Numbered from the stretch's first letter, positions 23,266 to 32,272 are shown. The stretch is DNA of 43,470 nucleotides from Bradyrhizobium neotropicale (GCF_001641695.1 NZ_LSEF01000063.1:49814-93283), one strand, 5' to 3'. Translations and numbers: made by a program. Notes: generated by a model not told the origin, from the sequence alone.

Positions 23266-25338
23266 ATGTCCGTCGACGACAGGCCTACCCCCTCCGCTCC
23301 GGACGATGATCCCTGGCTCTGGCTGGAGGAGGTCGAAGGCGTGCGGGCGCTCGACTTCGTCGAGCGGCAGAATCGGCTGACGCTGGAGAAGTTCGGCGGT
23401 CCAGCCTTCGCGCGCGACCGCGACACGCTCGCCGCCATCTACGATCGTCCGGACAACATCCCCTATGTCAGCCGCTGCGACGGCCTGCTCTACAATCTCT
23501 GGAAAGACGCAAACCATCCGCGCGGCCTGTGGCGGCGGACCACGACCGCGGAATTTCGCAAACCCAATCCATCCTGGGAGATGCTGCTCGACATCGACCG
23601 GCTCGCAGCAAAGGAAGGCGAGGACTGGCTGCTGAACGGGTCGAGCTCGCTGCCGGGCGATGCGCCACAGACGATGCTGAGCCTGTCGCGCGGCGGCAGC
23701 GATGCCGTCACCTTGCGCGAGTTCGACCTGAACACGAAGAGCTTCGTTGCTGGCGGCTTCACGCTGCCTGAGGCCAAGGGCGGTGCCGCCTGGGTCGATC
23801 CTGATACGCTGCTGTTGTCGAGCGCCATTGGCGAGGACATGGCGACGACCTCCGGCTATGCGCGCACGGTGCGGCTGTGGCGCCGCGGCCAGCCCGTAGG
23901 GCAGGCGCGCGTGGTGTTCGAGACGACATCCGATCGGATGAGCGCCTATTGCGATGTCGATCGGACCGGCGAGGCGCCGCGGATTCTGTTCGTCGACCGG
24001 CAGGACTTCTTCAACTTCGACGTCTGGCTCGGCACCGAGCAAGGTGCGAGCGTCAAGCTCGACCTGCCCTCCGACATCTGGCTGCAATTGCACGGCGACT
24101 GGATCGCGCTGAAGCTGCGCTCAGCCTGGACTGTCGGCGGCGTCACGCATCCTGCGGACACCGTGCTCGGCATCTCGCTGTCGGCCTTCCTCGCGGGACA
24201 GCGCAACTTCGCCGTGATCTTCCCGCCCTCGCCGCGCCGCGCGCTGCAAGGCCTGTTCTGGGCCAAGGGCAGGCTGGTGCTGTCCATCCTCGACGAGTTG
24301 CGGCCGGTGTTCGAGATCTGCACGCCGTCGGCGGCCGGCTGGAGCAGCACACGCCTGCCCGGGCTTCCCGCGATCGGCGTCGTCGACGTCTGGCGCTTCG
24401 ATAGCCACGAATCCGAAAGCAATGGCGACCTGCTCGCCAACGTTCAGGATCCGCTCACGCCGCCGTCCCTGATGCTGATCGAGCCGGATGTCGCAAGTCC
24501 AACCGTGCTGAAACAGGCGCCGCGAACGTTCAACGCGGATGGTCTCATCGTGACCCAGCACGAGGCGATCTCGATCGACGGCGAGCGCATTCCCTATGTG
24601 CAGACGGGTCCCGCCGGCGTGACCGGCGATGCGCCGGTCTATATGAGCGCCTATGGCGGGTTCGGACTGTCGGTGAAGCCCTATTACAATTCAGGCCTCG
24701 GCAAGCTGTGGCTGGAGCGCGGCGGCACCATTGTGCAGGCGAATTTGCGCGGCGGCGGCGAGTTCGGCACGCGCTGGCACGATGCCGGGCGGCTCGCCGG
24801 CAAGAGATTGTCGCATGACGACTTTGCGGCCGTCGCCGCCGATCTCGTCCGTCGCGGCGTCACGCGCGCCAAGCGCATCGCGGCGCAGGGCGGATCGAAC
24901 GGCGGCATCCTGATCACCAACATGCTGACGCGCTATCCCGAGCGCTTCGGCGCGCTGTTCTGCACCATCCCTCTGATCGACATGCGCCGCTACACCAAGC
25001 TGCTCGCCGGCGCGAGCTGGATCGCGGAATATGGCGACCCGGATAAGCCGGAGGAGTGGGAGTGGCTGCAGACCTACTCGGCCTATCACAACGCAAAGCG
25101 GGGCCAACCCTATCCGCCGATCTTGATCGCCACCACGCGGCGCGACGATCGCGTCCATCCCGGACACGCGCGCAAGATGGCGGCAAAGCTCCACGCGATG
25201 GGCTATGAGGCCTATTTCTACGAGCCCGCCGCGGGCGGCCACGGCTACGGCAAGGACAACAAGGAGCGCGCCGGCTTCGAGGTGCTGGGCTTTCGCTTCT
25301 TGAAGGACAAGATCGGCTGGCGGGACGGCGAGGCGTGA
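23266..25338 (+). CDS. S9 family prolyl oligopeptidase
   Basis: A 690-residue serine peptidase of family S9A, which cuts small peptides after proline or related bonds. It has an N-terminal seven-bladed propeller (about 60-400) and a C-terminal alpha/beta hydrolase domain. Start: 'DDPWLWLEEVEG' typical of the family. Catalytic Ser544 lies in 'AQGGSNGGIL', Asp627 in 'TTRRDDRVHP' (with Arg629, likely for substrate), and His659 in 'GGHGYG'. No signal peptide, so cytoplasmic. GGAG precedes the ATG at a good distance. It is divergent from an MFS gene and followed by two repeats. Confidence 0.92.
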   Translation: MSVDDRPTPSAPDDDPWLWLEEVEGVRALDFVERQNRLTLEKFGGPAFARDRDTLAAIYDRPDNIPYVSRCDGLLYNLWKDANHPRGLWRRTTTAEFRKPNPSWEMLLDIDRLAAKEGEDWLLNGSSSLPGDAPQTMLSLSRGGSDAVTLREFDLNTKSFVAGGFTLPEAKGGAAWVDPDTLLLSSAIGEDMATTSGYARTVRLWRRGQPVGQARVVFETTSDRMSAYCDVDRTGEAPRILFVDRQDFFNFDVWLGTEQGASVKLDLPSDIWLQLHGDWIALKLRSAWTVGGVTHPADTVLGISLSAFLAGQRNFAVIFPPSPRRALQGLFWAKGRLVLSILDELRPVFEICTPSAAGWSSTRLPGLPAIGVVDVWRFDSHESESNGDLLANVQDPLTPPSLMLIEPDVASPTVLKQAPRTFNADGLIVTQHEAISIDGERIPYVQTGPAGVTGDAPVYMSAYGGFGLSVKPYYNSGLGKLWLERGGTIVQANLRGGGEFGTRWHDAGRLAGKRLSHDDFAAVAADLVRRGVTRAKRIAAQGGSNGGILITNMLTRYPERFGALFCTIPLIDMRRYTKLLAGASWIAEYGDPDKPEEWEWLQTYSAYHNAKRGQPYPPILIATTRRDDRVHPGHARKMAAKLHAMGYEAYFYEPAAGGHGYGKDNKERAGFEVLGFRFLKDKIGWRDGEA

Positions 25339-25381
25339 AGGCGGCCTCTTGATTGAATCAGCACGAGCCCAGGAGGTCGTG

Positions 25382-25517
25382 CACCTCTCCTGCTTGCGGG
25401 AGAGGTCGGCGCGAAGCGCCGGGTGAGGGTTCTCTCGTCTTGGGGGTTCTCGATTGCGGAGACACCCTCTCCCCAACCCTCCCCCGCAAGCGGGGGAGGG
25501 AGCGCACCTTCTTCGCG
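25382..25517. repeat. Two dispersed repeats in tandem
   Basis: The first (25382-25425) is a hairpin pair, CACCTCTCC/GGGAGAGGT and GGCGC/GCGCC. The second (25442-25517) is nearly identical to 3082-3156, with a C/G-rich hairpin. Both lie between the convergent peptidase and methyltransferase genes; the methyltransferase stop is at 25520, directly after the repeat. Confidence 0.8.
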
Positions 25518-25519
25518 CC

Positions 25520-26191
25520 CTACCGCGAAAACACCAGCGTCAGGTTGTTCGCGGGCATGTCGATGACATCGACGAGACGCAGACCCGCGCCTTGTGCGAG
25601 CCCCTCGACGTCGCCGACGTCGCGCACGCCCCATTCGGGATTGCCTTCACGCAAGGAGGTGTCGAACACGGCATTGCTGAGCGCGGTGTGCTTGCCGTCG
25701 CGCTTGAACGGGCCGTAGAGGAACAGCTTGCCGTCGGCCCGCAGATAACGGCCGGCACCAGTGAACAGGCCTTCGGCCACGTTCCACGTCGCGATGTGGA
25801 TGACATTGGCGCAGAAGATGGCCGCGAGGTTCGCGGGCCCCTGCCCGCTCTTCATGTCCGGGCACCAGTCCGGATCGGACAGATCGATCCGCATCGGCGG
25901 GCGGATGTTCGGCAGGCCGGAATGGACGCGCCAGGCCTCGATGCTCTTCAGATGGCGCTGATTGAGGTCGCTGGGCCACCAGATGAGGCCGGGCGTATGG
26001 CGGGCGAAATGGACCACATGCTGGCCGGTTCCGCTGCCGACCTCGACCACATCGCCCGAAACGCCCTTGAGGTGCTTTTGCAGCGCCGCCCACAGCGGCT
26101 CGTGATTGCGATGGAACGCCGGCGCATCGAGCCGCCCATCGGGCTCGACCCGCCCACCGTCCCTGCCAAATTCAACGAGATATTCAGCCAA
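25520..26191 (-). CDS. DUF938 SAM-dependent methyltransferase-like protein
   Basis: A 223-residue class I methyltransferase-fold protein of the DUF938 family. The SAM-binding glycine loop is 'VVEVGSGTGQHVVHFAR' (about 46-62), followed by 'WWPSDLNQRHLKSI' and later 'ANVIHIATWNVAEGLF'. The start is a TTG (coding LAEYLVEFGRDG), preceded by GGGGACC; a longer ATG start at 26284 would add 31 residues that look antisense-like and unneeded. Substrate unknown. It is divergent from soxX, 237 bp away. Some DUF938-like proteins sit near sulfur or metal genes, but I have no evidence of a link here. Confidence 0.82.
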   Translation of the reverse strand: MAEYLVEFGRDGGRVEPDGRLDAPAFHRNHEPLWAALQKHLKGVSGDVVEVGSGTGQHVVHFARHTPGLIWWPSDLNQRHLKSIEAWRVHSGLPNIRPPMRIDLSDPDWCPDMKSGQGPANLAAIFCANVIHIATWNVAEGLFTGAGRYLRADGKLFLYGPFKRDGKHTALSNAVFDTSLREGNPEWGVRDVGDVEGLAQGAGLRLVDVIDMPANNLTLVFSR

Positions 26192-26428
26192 TTGAGGTCC
26201 CCGAAAAATACGAAAGAAATGAAAACACGACGAAGCGGCGGAACGCCTCCCAATAATGGCCCGCGCCAGGGCCGAATCCGTCAAACAAATAATCTCTGGG
26301 TTGCAATGCGCTGGATATTAACGCGATTTTGCAGCATGCATAGTCTTGATTGTCAGGCGATGCCCTTTGTGCTTTGAGCATTATATTTCCGTGAACGAGA
26401 TCATCGACATAACGGTTCGGAACGCCCC
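26192..26428. promoter_or_regulatory. Divergent region between DUF938 gene and sox operon
   Basis: This 237-bp gap is AT-richer than its surroundings and must hold the sox operon promoter. No clear -35/-10 pair or known thiosulfate-regulator site is visible. An AT-rich TTATATTT (26381-26388) lies about 40 bp before the SoxX start and is the best candidate for a -10 zone. Confidence 0.35.
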
Positions 26429-26785
26429 TTGACCGCCCTTCCCCGGAAGCCTTCCCTGATGTTCATGCTGGCCATGCTGGCCGGCCTTGCCGTGAGCCCG
26501 GCGCGGGCACAATCCGCTGTTGCCGAGGGCCAGAAGCTCGCCTTTGACCGCGGCAAGGGCAATTGCCTGACCTGCCATGTCATCCAGGGCGGCGACCTGC
26601 CCGGAACGATCGGCCCCGCGCTCAAGGACATCAAGAGCAAGTATCCTGACCGCAACGAGCTGTTCGCGATTTTGTTCGATGAGACCAAGCGCAATCCGCA
26701 GACCATGATGCCGCCGTTCGGACGGAACCGGATTTTGACCGAACAGGAGATCAACGCGATCGTTGATTTCCTGCAGACCCTGTGA
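26429..26785 (+). CDS. soxX: SoxX, c-type cytochrome subunit of SoxXA
   Basis: A 118-residue periplasmic monoheme cytochrome. It joins SoxA to form the enzyme that oxidatively attaches thiosulfate to the SoxYZ carrier. A signal peptide (about 1-27, ending SPARAQ) is followed by the heme motif Cys46-Leu-Thr-Cys49-His50 ('GNCLTCH') and a distal Met93 or Met94 in 'QTMMPPFG'. The annotated start is TTG; ATG at 26459 would give a very short signal. First gene of a tight forward operon; 26 bp to soxY. Confidence 0.9.
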   Translation: MTALPRKPSLMFMLAMLAGLAVSPARAQSAVAEGQKLAFDRGKGNCLTCHVIQGGDLPGTIGPALKDIKSKYPDRNELFAILFDETKRNPQTMMPPFGRNRILTEQEINAIVDFLQTL

Positions 26786-26811
26786 CGGCCGGCACGCCAG
26801 GAGACCTTGAG

Positions 26812-27303
26812 ATGACGACAATCACCGGCCCTCTCGCGACGCGGCGCCTGATCCTACAGGGCGCGGCTTCCGTCGCGCTGATCGGCCTCGGTAACCTGCC
26901 GTTTGCCGCCCAGCCCGCGCGCGCCGCAGCCAACGACAAATATCCGGAAGAGGCGTTCAAGCAGAAGAGCGAGGCCGACGCCATCAAGGCGCTCTATGGC
27001 AAGACCGCCGAGCCCTCCGACAAGGTCAAGCTGGATGCGCCCGAGATCGCCGAGAACGGCGGCGTCGTGCCGATTGCCGTGACGACCACGCTCGACAAGG
27101 TGACCTCGATCTCGTTCTTCGTGGCAGAGAACCCGAACGCGCTCGCAGCGTCCTACAAGATCCCGGACGGAACGGTGCCGAGCGTCTCCAACCGCCTGAA
27201 AATGGCGAAGACCACCAACGTCGTCGCGATCGTCGAGGCCGACGGCAAGCTCTACAGCGCGACCAAGGAAGTCAAAGTCACCGTCGGCGGCTGCGGGGGT
27301 TAA
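26812..27303 (+). CDS. soxY: SoxY, sulfur carrier subunit
   Basis: A 163-residue periplasmic carrier to which thiosulfate intermediates are bound. It ends in the hallmark 'VGGCGG' with the swinging-arm Cys161. A Tat-like signal with 'TRRLILQGAA' (about 10-19) and Ala-rich segment to about residue 38 fits export of the folded SoxYZ pair. The ATG at 26812 has AGGAGA before it. An 11-residue-longer GTG start overlaps soxX and is rejected. soxZ follows after 10 bp. Confidence 0.95.
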   Translation: MTTITGPLATRRLILQGAASVALIGLGNLPFAAQPARAAANDKYPEEAFKQKSEADAIKALYGKTAEPSDKVKLDAPEIAENGGVVPIAVTTTLDKVTSISFFVAENPNALAASYKIPDGTVPSVSNRLKMAKTTNVVAIVEADGKLYSATKEVKVTVGGCGG

Positions 27304-27313
27304 GGAGATCAAG

Positions 27314-27625
27314 ATGGCATCCACCATTCGCGTGCGCGCCACATCCAACGGCGACATCACCGAGGTGCAGGCGCTGATCCAGCACCCCATGGATTCCGGC
27401 TTCGTCAAGGATTCCAAGGGCGAGCTGATCCCGGCGCACTTCATCCAGGAGCTGAAGTTCGAATATAACGGCAAGGACGTCTTCGTCGCCGACTGGGGCC
27501 CGGCCGTCTCCAAGGACCCCTACGTCAAGTTCAGCTTCAAGGGGGCCAAGAAGGGCGACGACCTCAAGATCTCCTGGGTCGACAACAAGGGTGCGTCGGA
27601 TACGACCACCGCGAAGATTTCGTGA
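27314..27625 (+). CDS. soxZ: SoxZ, partner of SoxY
   Basis: A 103-residue immunoglobulin-like beta protein that forms the SoxYZ heterodimer. The family segment 'ALIQHPMDSGFVKDS' (about 20-35) and the 'FHIQELKFEYNGK'-like strand are present. There is no signal peptide, consistent with transport to the periplasm together with SoxY by Tat. Ribosome site AAGGAGAT lies close before the ATG. Its stop TGA overlaps the soxA ATG. Confidence 0.95.
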   Translation: MASTIRVRATSNGDITEVQALIQHPMDSGFVKDSKGELIPAHFIQELKFEYNGKDVFVADWGPAVSKDPYVKFSFKGAKKGDDLKISWVDNKGASDTTTAKIS

Positions 27626-28488
27626 TGAAGGCGCGATCTGCAATTCTGTTCGGCTCTGCGCTTGCCGCGCTCGTCGTGGGCGCTCTGGCGTCAACGCATG
27701 TGACCGCGGCCGACAAGGTCGATCCCGCCGCCGACATCAAGGCGTTCCAGAACTTCTTCTTCCAGAAGTTTCCGAACGTGAAGCACGAGGATTTCGCCAA
27801 CGGTCCTTATTCCATGAACGAGGACATGAAGCGGCAGTGGCAGGAGAAGGAGGAATTCCCGCCCTACGAGTTTGCGCTCGATGCCGGCAAGGAAATGTTC
27901 GCAACCCCGTTCAAGAACGGCAAGACCTATGCCGACTGCTTCCCGGACGGTGGCATCGGCATCCGCCAGAACTATCCCTATTTCGACGAGAAGGAAGGCA
28001 AGGTCGTCACGCTGGAACTCGCGCTCAACCGCTGCCGCGAAGCCAATGGCGAAGCGCCCTATTCCTACGTCAAGGACGAGATGGCCTCGCTGACCGCCTA
28101 TATGGCCTACACCTCGCGCGGCAAGCTGATGGACATCAAGATCCCCGATGATCCGCGGGCGCTGGCCGCTTTCGAGAACGGCAAGCGCTATTTCTACACG
28201 CGCCGCGGCCAGATGAACTTCTCCTGCGCGAGCTGCCATGTGCAGAGCCCGGGCGAGCGCATCCGCGCCGAGGTCCTGGCACCCGCGCTCGGCATCCTCA
28301 ATGCGATGCCAATCTACCGCTCCGAATGGAGCAGCATGGGCACGACCAGCCGCCGCTTCGTCACCTGCAACAGCCAGACCCGCGCAGTTCCGCTGGAGCC
28401 GCAGTCGGACGAATATCGCGACGTCGAATATTTCCTCTCCTATGTCGCCAACGGCCTGCCGATTTCCGGACCGGGAGCGCGGCCATGA
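27625..28488 (+). CDS. soxA: SoxA, monoheme c-type cytochrome subunit of SoxXA
   Basis: A 287-residue periplasmic subunit with a signal peptide (about 1-29, ending HVTAAD). One heme motif is visible, Cys201-Ala-Ser-Cys204-His205 ('CASCH'), and Cys248 in 'VTCNSQTRAVPLEP' is the likely heme and persulfide ligand. Cys105 and Cys137 replace the first heme site and may form a disulfide, so this is a monoheme SoxA. Start ATG overlaps the soxZ stop (GTGATG). The stop overlaps the soxK start (ATGA). Confidence 0.93.
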   Translation: MKARSAILFGSALAALVVGALASTHVTAADKVDPAADIKAFQNFFFQKFPNVKHEDFANGPYSMNEDMKRQWQEKEEFPPYEFALDAGKEMFATPFKNGKTYADCFPDGGIGIRQNYPYFDEKEGKVVTLELALNRCREANGEAPYSYVKDEMASLTAYMAYTSRGKLMDIKIPDDPRALAAFENGKRYFYTRRGQMNFSCASCHVQSPGERIRAEVLAPALGILNAMPIYRSEWSSMGTTSRRFVTCNSQTRAVPLEPQSDEYRDVEYFLSYVANGLPISGPGARP

Positions 28489-28793
28489 AGCGGTCACTTT
28501 CACTCGCCCTGTTGCTCGCGGTGATCTTCGCGCTGCCCCCGGCACGCGCGGCGACCGAGGCGGACTACAAGGCGGCCTATGCCGCCGCGGAAGCCGCTTC
28601 CAAGGAGGCGACCGGCTTGCGCAACCAGTGGACCACGACCGTCGCGACTCTTGCGGCGGCGAAGAAGGCGGCCGATGGCGGCGACTTCGACCGCGCAATT
28701 GCCGCAGCGAAAGAGGCCGAGGCGCTGGCAAAGGCGTCGATCTTCCAGGCAACGTCGGAAAAAGAAGCCTGGAAGACGATGGAAATCCGCTAG
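28485..28793 (+). CDS. soxK: SoxK-like SoxXA-binding protein
   Basis: A 102-residue exported helical protein. It has a signal peptide (about 1-22, ending ARAA) and an Ala-rich body with repeated AAEAAS/AAKKAA pattern that predicts a helical hairpin. Small proteins at this position bind SoxXA and raise its activity. The ATG overlaps the soxA stop. The name rests on size, export signal and gene order; motif evidence is weak because the sequence is low in complexity. Confidence 0.75.
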   Translation: MKRSLSLALLLAVIFALPPARAATEADYKAAYAAAEAASKEATGLRNQWTTTVATLAAAKKAADGGDFDRAIAAAKEAEALAKASIFQATSEKEAWKTMEIR

Positions 28794-28849
28794 ACTGGGC
28801 CTCCTGTGGAACCATCGGACTGGCGTTAAGGGGCGCGGAGTACTCAAGC

Positions 28850-30598
28850 ATGGCTATCCGCCGCCGCGATTTCCTGAAGAGCGCAGGCGCCATCGCCGCA
28901 TCGATCGGCCTGCCGCGGCTTGCGCGCGGCGCCGAAGCCGCGAGCATCTACGACCTCGAACATTTCGGCAATGCGCGGATCCTGCACATCACCGACGCGC
29001 ATGCGCAGCTCAATCCGGTCTATTTTCGCGAGCCCAGCGTCAATATCGGCATCGGCGAGATGGCGGGACGGCCGCCGCACCTGGTCGGCCGCGCGTTCCT
29101 GGACCGGTTCGGCATCCGGCCCGACAGTGCGGACGCTTATGCCTTCACCTGCTTCGAGTTCGAGAAATCCTCGGCACGCTTCGGCAAGCTCGGCGGCTTT
29201 GCCCATCTGAAGACGCTGATCGATCGCTTGCGCGGCGATGTCGGCGAGAAGCATTCCGTGCTGGTCGACGGCGGCGACCTCTGGCAGGGCACGGGGCTCG
29301 CCAATGTCATGCAGGGCCGCGACATGGTCGAGGTCGCCAATTTGCTCGGCATCGAGGCGATGACCGGGCATTGGGAGTTCACCTATGGCGAGCAGGCGCT
29401 GCGCGACAATCTCGAGCGCTTCAAGGGCGAGTTTCTGGCGCAGAACGTCTTCCTGACCGAGGAAGCCGCGTTCAACGACGCCCGCGCCTTCGACAAGGCC
29501 ACGGGCCGCGTGTTCAAGCCTTCGATGATCAAGGAGCTCGGCGGCCATCGCGTCGCGATCATCGGCCAGGCCTTCCCCTACGTGCCGATCGCGCATCCCA
29601 AGCGGTTCACACCGGACTGGACTTTCGGCATCCGCGAGGAGGAATTGCAGAAGCATGTCGACGGCCTGCGCGGCCACGACAAGGTCGATGCGGTCATCCT
29701 GCTGTCGCACAACGGCATGGATGTCGACCTCAAGCTTGCAAGCCGCGTCACCGGCATCGATGTCATCCTCGGCGGCCACACCCATGACGCCGTGCCGCAG
29801 CCGGTCGCGGTGAAGAATGCGAGCGGCACGACGCTCGTCACCAATGCCGGCTCCAACGGAAAATTTCTGGCGGTGCTCGATCTCGCGCTCGACAAGGGCA
29901 AAGTCAGCGACGTCAGATATCATCTGCTGCCGGTCTATTCCGAGCTATTGAAGCCGGATCCGGCGATGTCCGAACTGATCGGCCGGGTGCGCGCGCCGCA
30001 TGTGATGGACTGGTCGGAGAAGATCGCAACGCCCGATCGCCTGCTCTATCGCCGCGGCAACTTCTCGGGTCCCGTCGATCAGCTGATTTGCGCGGCATTG
30101 CGTACTGAGCTCGATGCCGAGATCGCGCTGTCACCGGGCTTTCGCTGGGGCGTCACCACGCTGCCAAATCAGGCCCTGACCATGGAGGACGTGCTCGCGG
30201 AGACCGCGATCACCTATCCCGAGACCTATGTGCAGGAGATGACGGGCGCGCAGATCAAGGACGTGCTCGAGGACATCTGCGACAATCTCTTCAACGCCGA
30301 CCCCTATTATCAGCAGGGCGGCGACATGGTCCGCGTCGGCGGCCTCACTTACACCTGCACGCCGGCGGGCGCAGCCGGCGGTCGCATCTCGGAGCTGCAG
30401 CTCGATGGCGGCAAGCCGCTGGCCGCAAACAAGCGCTACAAGGTCGCGGGCTGGGCCTCGATCAACGCGCAGCAGGGCGCGCCGGTGTGGGACGTCGTCG
30501 GCAAATATCTGCGGTCGGGCCGGATGCCCGAACCGTACCATTCCGGCGTCACGTTGCAGGGCGTCGAGGACAATCCAGGAATCGCAGGACAGGGATGA
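28850..30598 (+). CDS. soxB: SoxB thiosulfohydrolase
   Basis: A 582-residue periplasmic dimanganese enzyme that releases sulfate from SoxYZ-bound intermediates. It has a Tat signal (RRRDFLKSAG, about 4-13) and a metallophosphoesterase/5'-nucleotidase body. Metal-site segments are 'ITDAHAQL' (Asp49, His51), 'GGDLWQGTG' (Asp143), 'TGHWEFTYG' (His174), 'LSHNGMD' (His287) and 'GGHTHDA' (His310, His312). GHWEFTYG is the SoxB-specific form of the usual GNHE. ATG at 28850 has GGAG nine bases upstream; the in-frame upstream extension overlaps soxA and soxK in another frame and is rejected. Confidence 0.95.
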   Translation: MAIRRRDFLKSAGAIAASIGLPRLARGAEAASIYDLEHFGNARILHITDAHAQLNPVYFREPSVNIGIGEMAGRPPHLVGRAFLDRFGIRPDSADAYAFTCFEFEKSSARFGKLGGFAHLKTLIDRLRGDVGEKHSVLVDGGDLWQGTGLANVMQGRDMVEVANLLGIEAMTGHWEFTYGEQALRDNLERFKGEFLAQNVFLTEEAAFNDARAFDKATGRVFKPSMIKELGGHRVAIIGQAFPYVPIAHPKRFTPDWTFGIREEELQKHVDGLRGHDKVDAVILLSHNGMDVDLKLASRVTGIDVILGGHTHDAVPQPVAVKNASGTTLVTNAGSNGKFLAVLDLALDKGKVSDVRYHLLPVYSELLKPDPAMSELIGRVRAPHVMDWSEKIATPDRLLYRRGNFSGPVDQLICAALRTELDAEIALSPGFRWGVTTLPNQALTMEDVLAETAITYPETYVQEMTGAQIKDVLEDICDNLFNADPYYQQGGDMVRVGGLTYTCTPAGAAGGRISELQLDGGKPLAANKRYKVAGWASINAQQGAPVWDVVGKYLRSGRMPEPYHSGVTLQGVEDNPGIAGQG

Positions 30599-31050
30599 CG
30601 CATTTGCAGATGTTTCGCGCGATGATGCTGGCGCTGCTCGCCGTCGTGGCGGCACCGGTCGCTGCGCAGCAGGTGCCGCTCCAGGACAAGCCGTTCGCAG
30701 AGCACAAGATCGTGCTGCAACTGTCCGACGGCGATGCCAGGAAGCAGGCGCTGGTGCTCAGCGTCGCCAACAACCTCCTGAAGTTCTACGACCCCGACAA
30801 GGTCGCGGTCGAGGTGGTGGCGTTCGGTCCCGGCATCGACCTGCTGCTCACCGGCAGCGACCATCGCAAGCAGGTCGAAAGCCTGATTGCACAGGGCGTG
30901 CGCTTCGACATCTGTCTCAACACCGTCGATACGATCGAGCGGGAAAGCGGCAAGCGGCCGGACTTCATCCCCTCCGCCACCCCGGTGCAGGTCGGGGTCG
31001 GACAGATCCTGTTCCTGACCGAGAACGGCTACACGCTGGTAAGGCCCTGA
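30595..31050 (+). CDS. DsrE/F-like periplasmic protein of the sox operon
   Basis: A 151-residue exported protein: signal peptide (about 1-24, ending PVAAQ), then a DsrE/DsrF-like Rossmann-type fold with 'EHKIVLQLSDGDARKQALVLSVANNLL' (about 30-56) and 'VEVVAFGPGIDLLL'. A single Cys107 in 'FDICLNTVD' is in the usual position of the persulfide-carrying Cys of this fold. It begins inside the soxB stop (ATGA), so co-translation is likely. Likely role: moving sulfane sulfur from SoxYZ. This is inference; most DsrE proteins work in the cytoplasm, so periplasmic export is the unusual feature. Confidence 0.82.
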   Translation: MTHLQMFRAMMLALLAVVAAPVAAQQVPLQDKPFAEHKIVLQLSDGDARKQALVLSVANNLLKFYDPDKVAVEVVAFGPGIDLLLTGSDHRKQVESLIAQGVRFDICLNTVDTIERESGKRPDFIPSATPVQVGVGQILFLTENGYTLVRP

Positions 31051-31058
31051 CCTCCGTC

Positions 31059-31098
31059 GTCATTCCGGCGCGGCTCGCAGAGTCGAACCCGGAATGAC
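31059..31098 (+). terminator. GTCATTCCGG palindrome after the sox operon
   Basis: GTCATTCCGG and CCGGAATGAC pair with a 20-base loop, nine bases after the last sox-operon stop. It belongs to the same repeat family as 17548-17650 and may end the operon transcript. Confidence 0.55.
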
Positions 31099-31231
31099 TG
31101 TACGTAAAATGGTCATTGCTACAGCCCCATAGAGTAAAATATTCCCCATTTCCCTCGCCATACAGTGACTTGCTTCTCTTTTTTACCCGTGGCGTAGTAG
31201 GAACCGGAATCAATTCACGCCGGGGCCTGCC

Positions 31232-32272
31232 ATGATCTTTCGCCAGCTCTTCGACAGCGTTTCGGGCACCTACAGCTACGTCCTTGCCAGTCGCCCCGGC
31301 GGCGAGGCGCTGATCCTCGATCCCGTGCTGGAGAAGGTCGATCGCTACTGCCAATTGCTGCGCGAACTCGACCTCAAGCTGGTCAAGGCCGTCGACACTC
31401 ATCTTCATGCCGACCATGTCACTGGACTCGGCGAGCTGCGCGACCGCACCCATTGCATGACCATCATGGGCGACCAGAGCAAGGCCGACGTGGTGGCGAT
31501 GCGCGTCTCCGATGGTGACAAGGTGACGATCGAGGGCCTGTCGCTCGACGTGATGTACACGCCCGGCCACACCGACGATTCCTATTCCTATCTGATGGGC
31601 GACCGCGTCTTCACCGGCGACACGCTGCTGATCCGCGGCACCGGCCGCACCGATTTCCAGAACGGATCTTCGCGCGCGCAGTACGATTCGATCTTCAATC
31701 GCCTGCTCAAGCTGCCGGACGAGACGCTGGTCTTCCCGGCGCATGACTACAAGGGCGATACCGTTTCCACCATCGGCGAGGAGAAGCGCTACAACCCGCG
31801 GCTCCAGGTACGCTCGGTCGACGAATATATCGAGCTGATGGCCAATCTGAAGCTGCCCAATCCGAAGATGATGGACGTGGCGGTGCCGGCCAACATGCAT
31901 GTCGGCCTGCATCAGGAGGAATTGGAGAAGGAGGGCCGCGCGCTCAGCGCCGTCGACGCGATCCGCTCGCTGGGCCGGCCCGACATTCTGCTGGTCGATT
32001 TGCGCGAAACCAACGAGCGCGCCAAACACGGCATGCTCGAGGGCGCACTACATGCGCCCTATCCGTCGATCGAGGAGAGCCTGAAGCCCGGCGGCATGCT
32101 GCGCGAGGTCGCGGCCGCCACCGGCCGCCGCGTCGTGTTCTTCTGCGCCTTCGGCGAGCGCTCGGCGATGGCGGTGACCGCGGCGAAAGAAGCCGGCCTT
32201 TCCAACACCGCCCATATCGCCGGCGGCATCGACGCCTGGAAGAAGGCTGGCGGTCCGGTGGTGCAGGGCTGA
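31232..32272 (+). CDS. Persulfide dioxygenase-rhodanese fusion (MBL fold)
   Basis: A 346-residue cytoplasmic fusion. N-terminal metallo-beta-lactamase domain (about 1-240) of the ETHE1/persulfide dioxygenase type: 'DTHLHADHVTG' (His57, His59, Asp61, His62), 'YTPGHTDDSYSY', and 'FTGDTLLIRGTGRTDF' are clear. C-terminal rhodanese domain (about 250-345) has 'FFCAFGERSAMA' with active-site Cys305. Fusions of this kind oxidise glutathione persulfide to sulfite and exchange sulfane sulfur with thiosulfate. It has its own 181-bp upstream gap, so may have a separate promoter. It fits after the Sox/DsrE system as the cytoplasmic sink for sulfane sulfur. Confidence 0.92.
   Translation: MIFRQLFDSVSGTYSYVLASRPGGEALILDPVLEKVDRYCQLLRELDLKLVKAVDTHLHADHVTGLGELRDRTHCMTIMGDQSKADVVAMRVSDGDKVTIEGLSLDVMYTPGHTDDSYSYLMGDRVFTGDTLLIRGTGRTDFQNGSSRAQYDSIFNRLLKLPDETLVFPAHDYKGDTVSTIGEEKRYNPRLQVRSVDEYIELMANLKLPNPKMMDVAVPANMHVGLHQEELEKEGRALSAVDAIRSLGRPDILLVDLRETNERAKHGMLEGALHAPYPSIEESLKPGGMLREVAAATGRRVVFFCAFGERSAMAVTAAKEAGLSNTAHIAGGIDAWKKAGGPVVQG

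Noticed and set aside
28238..28849. Upstream extension of soxB in the same frame
   Set aside because: Would overlap soxA and soxK in another frame and place 204 residues before a perfect Tat signal.
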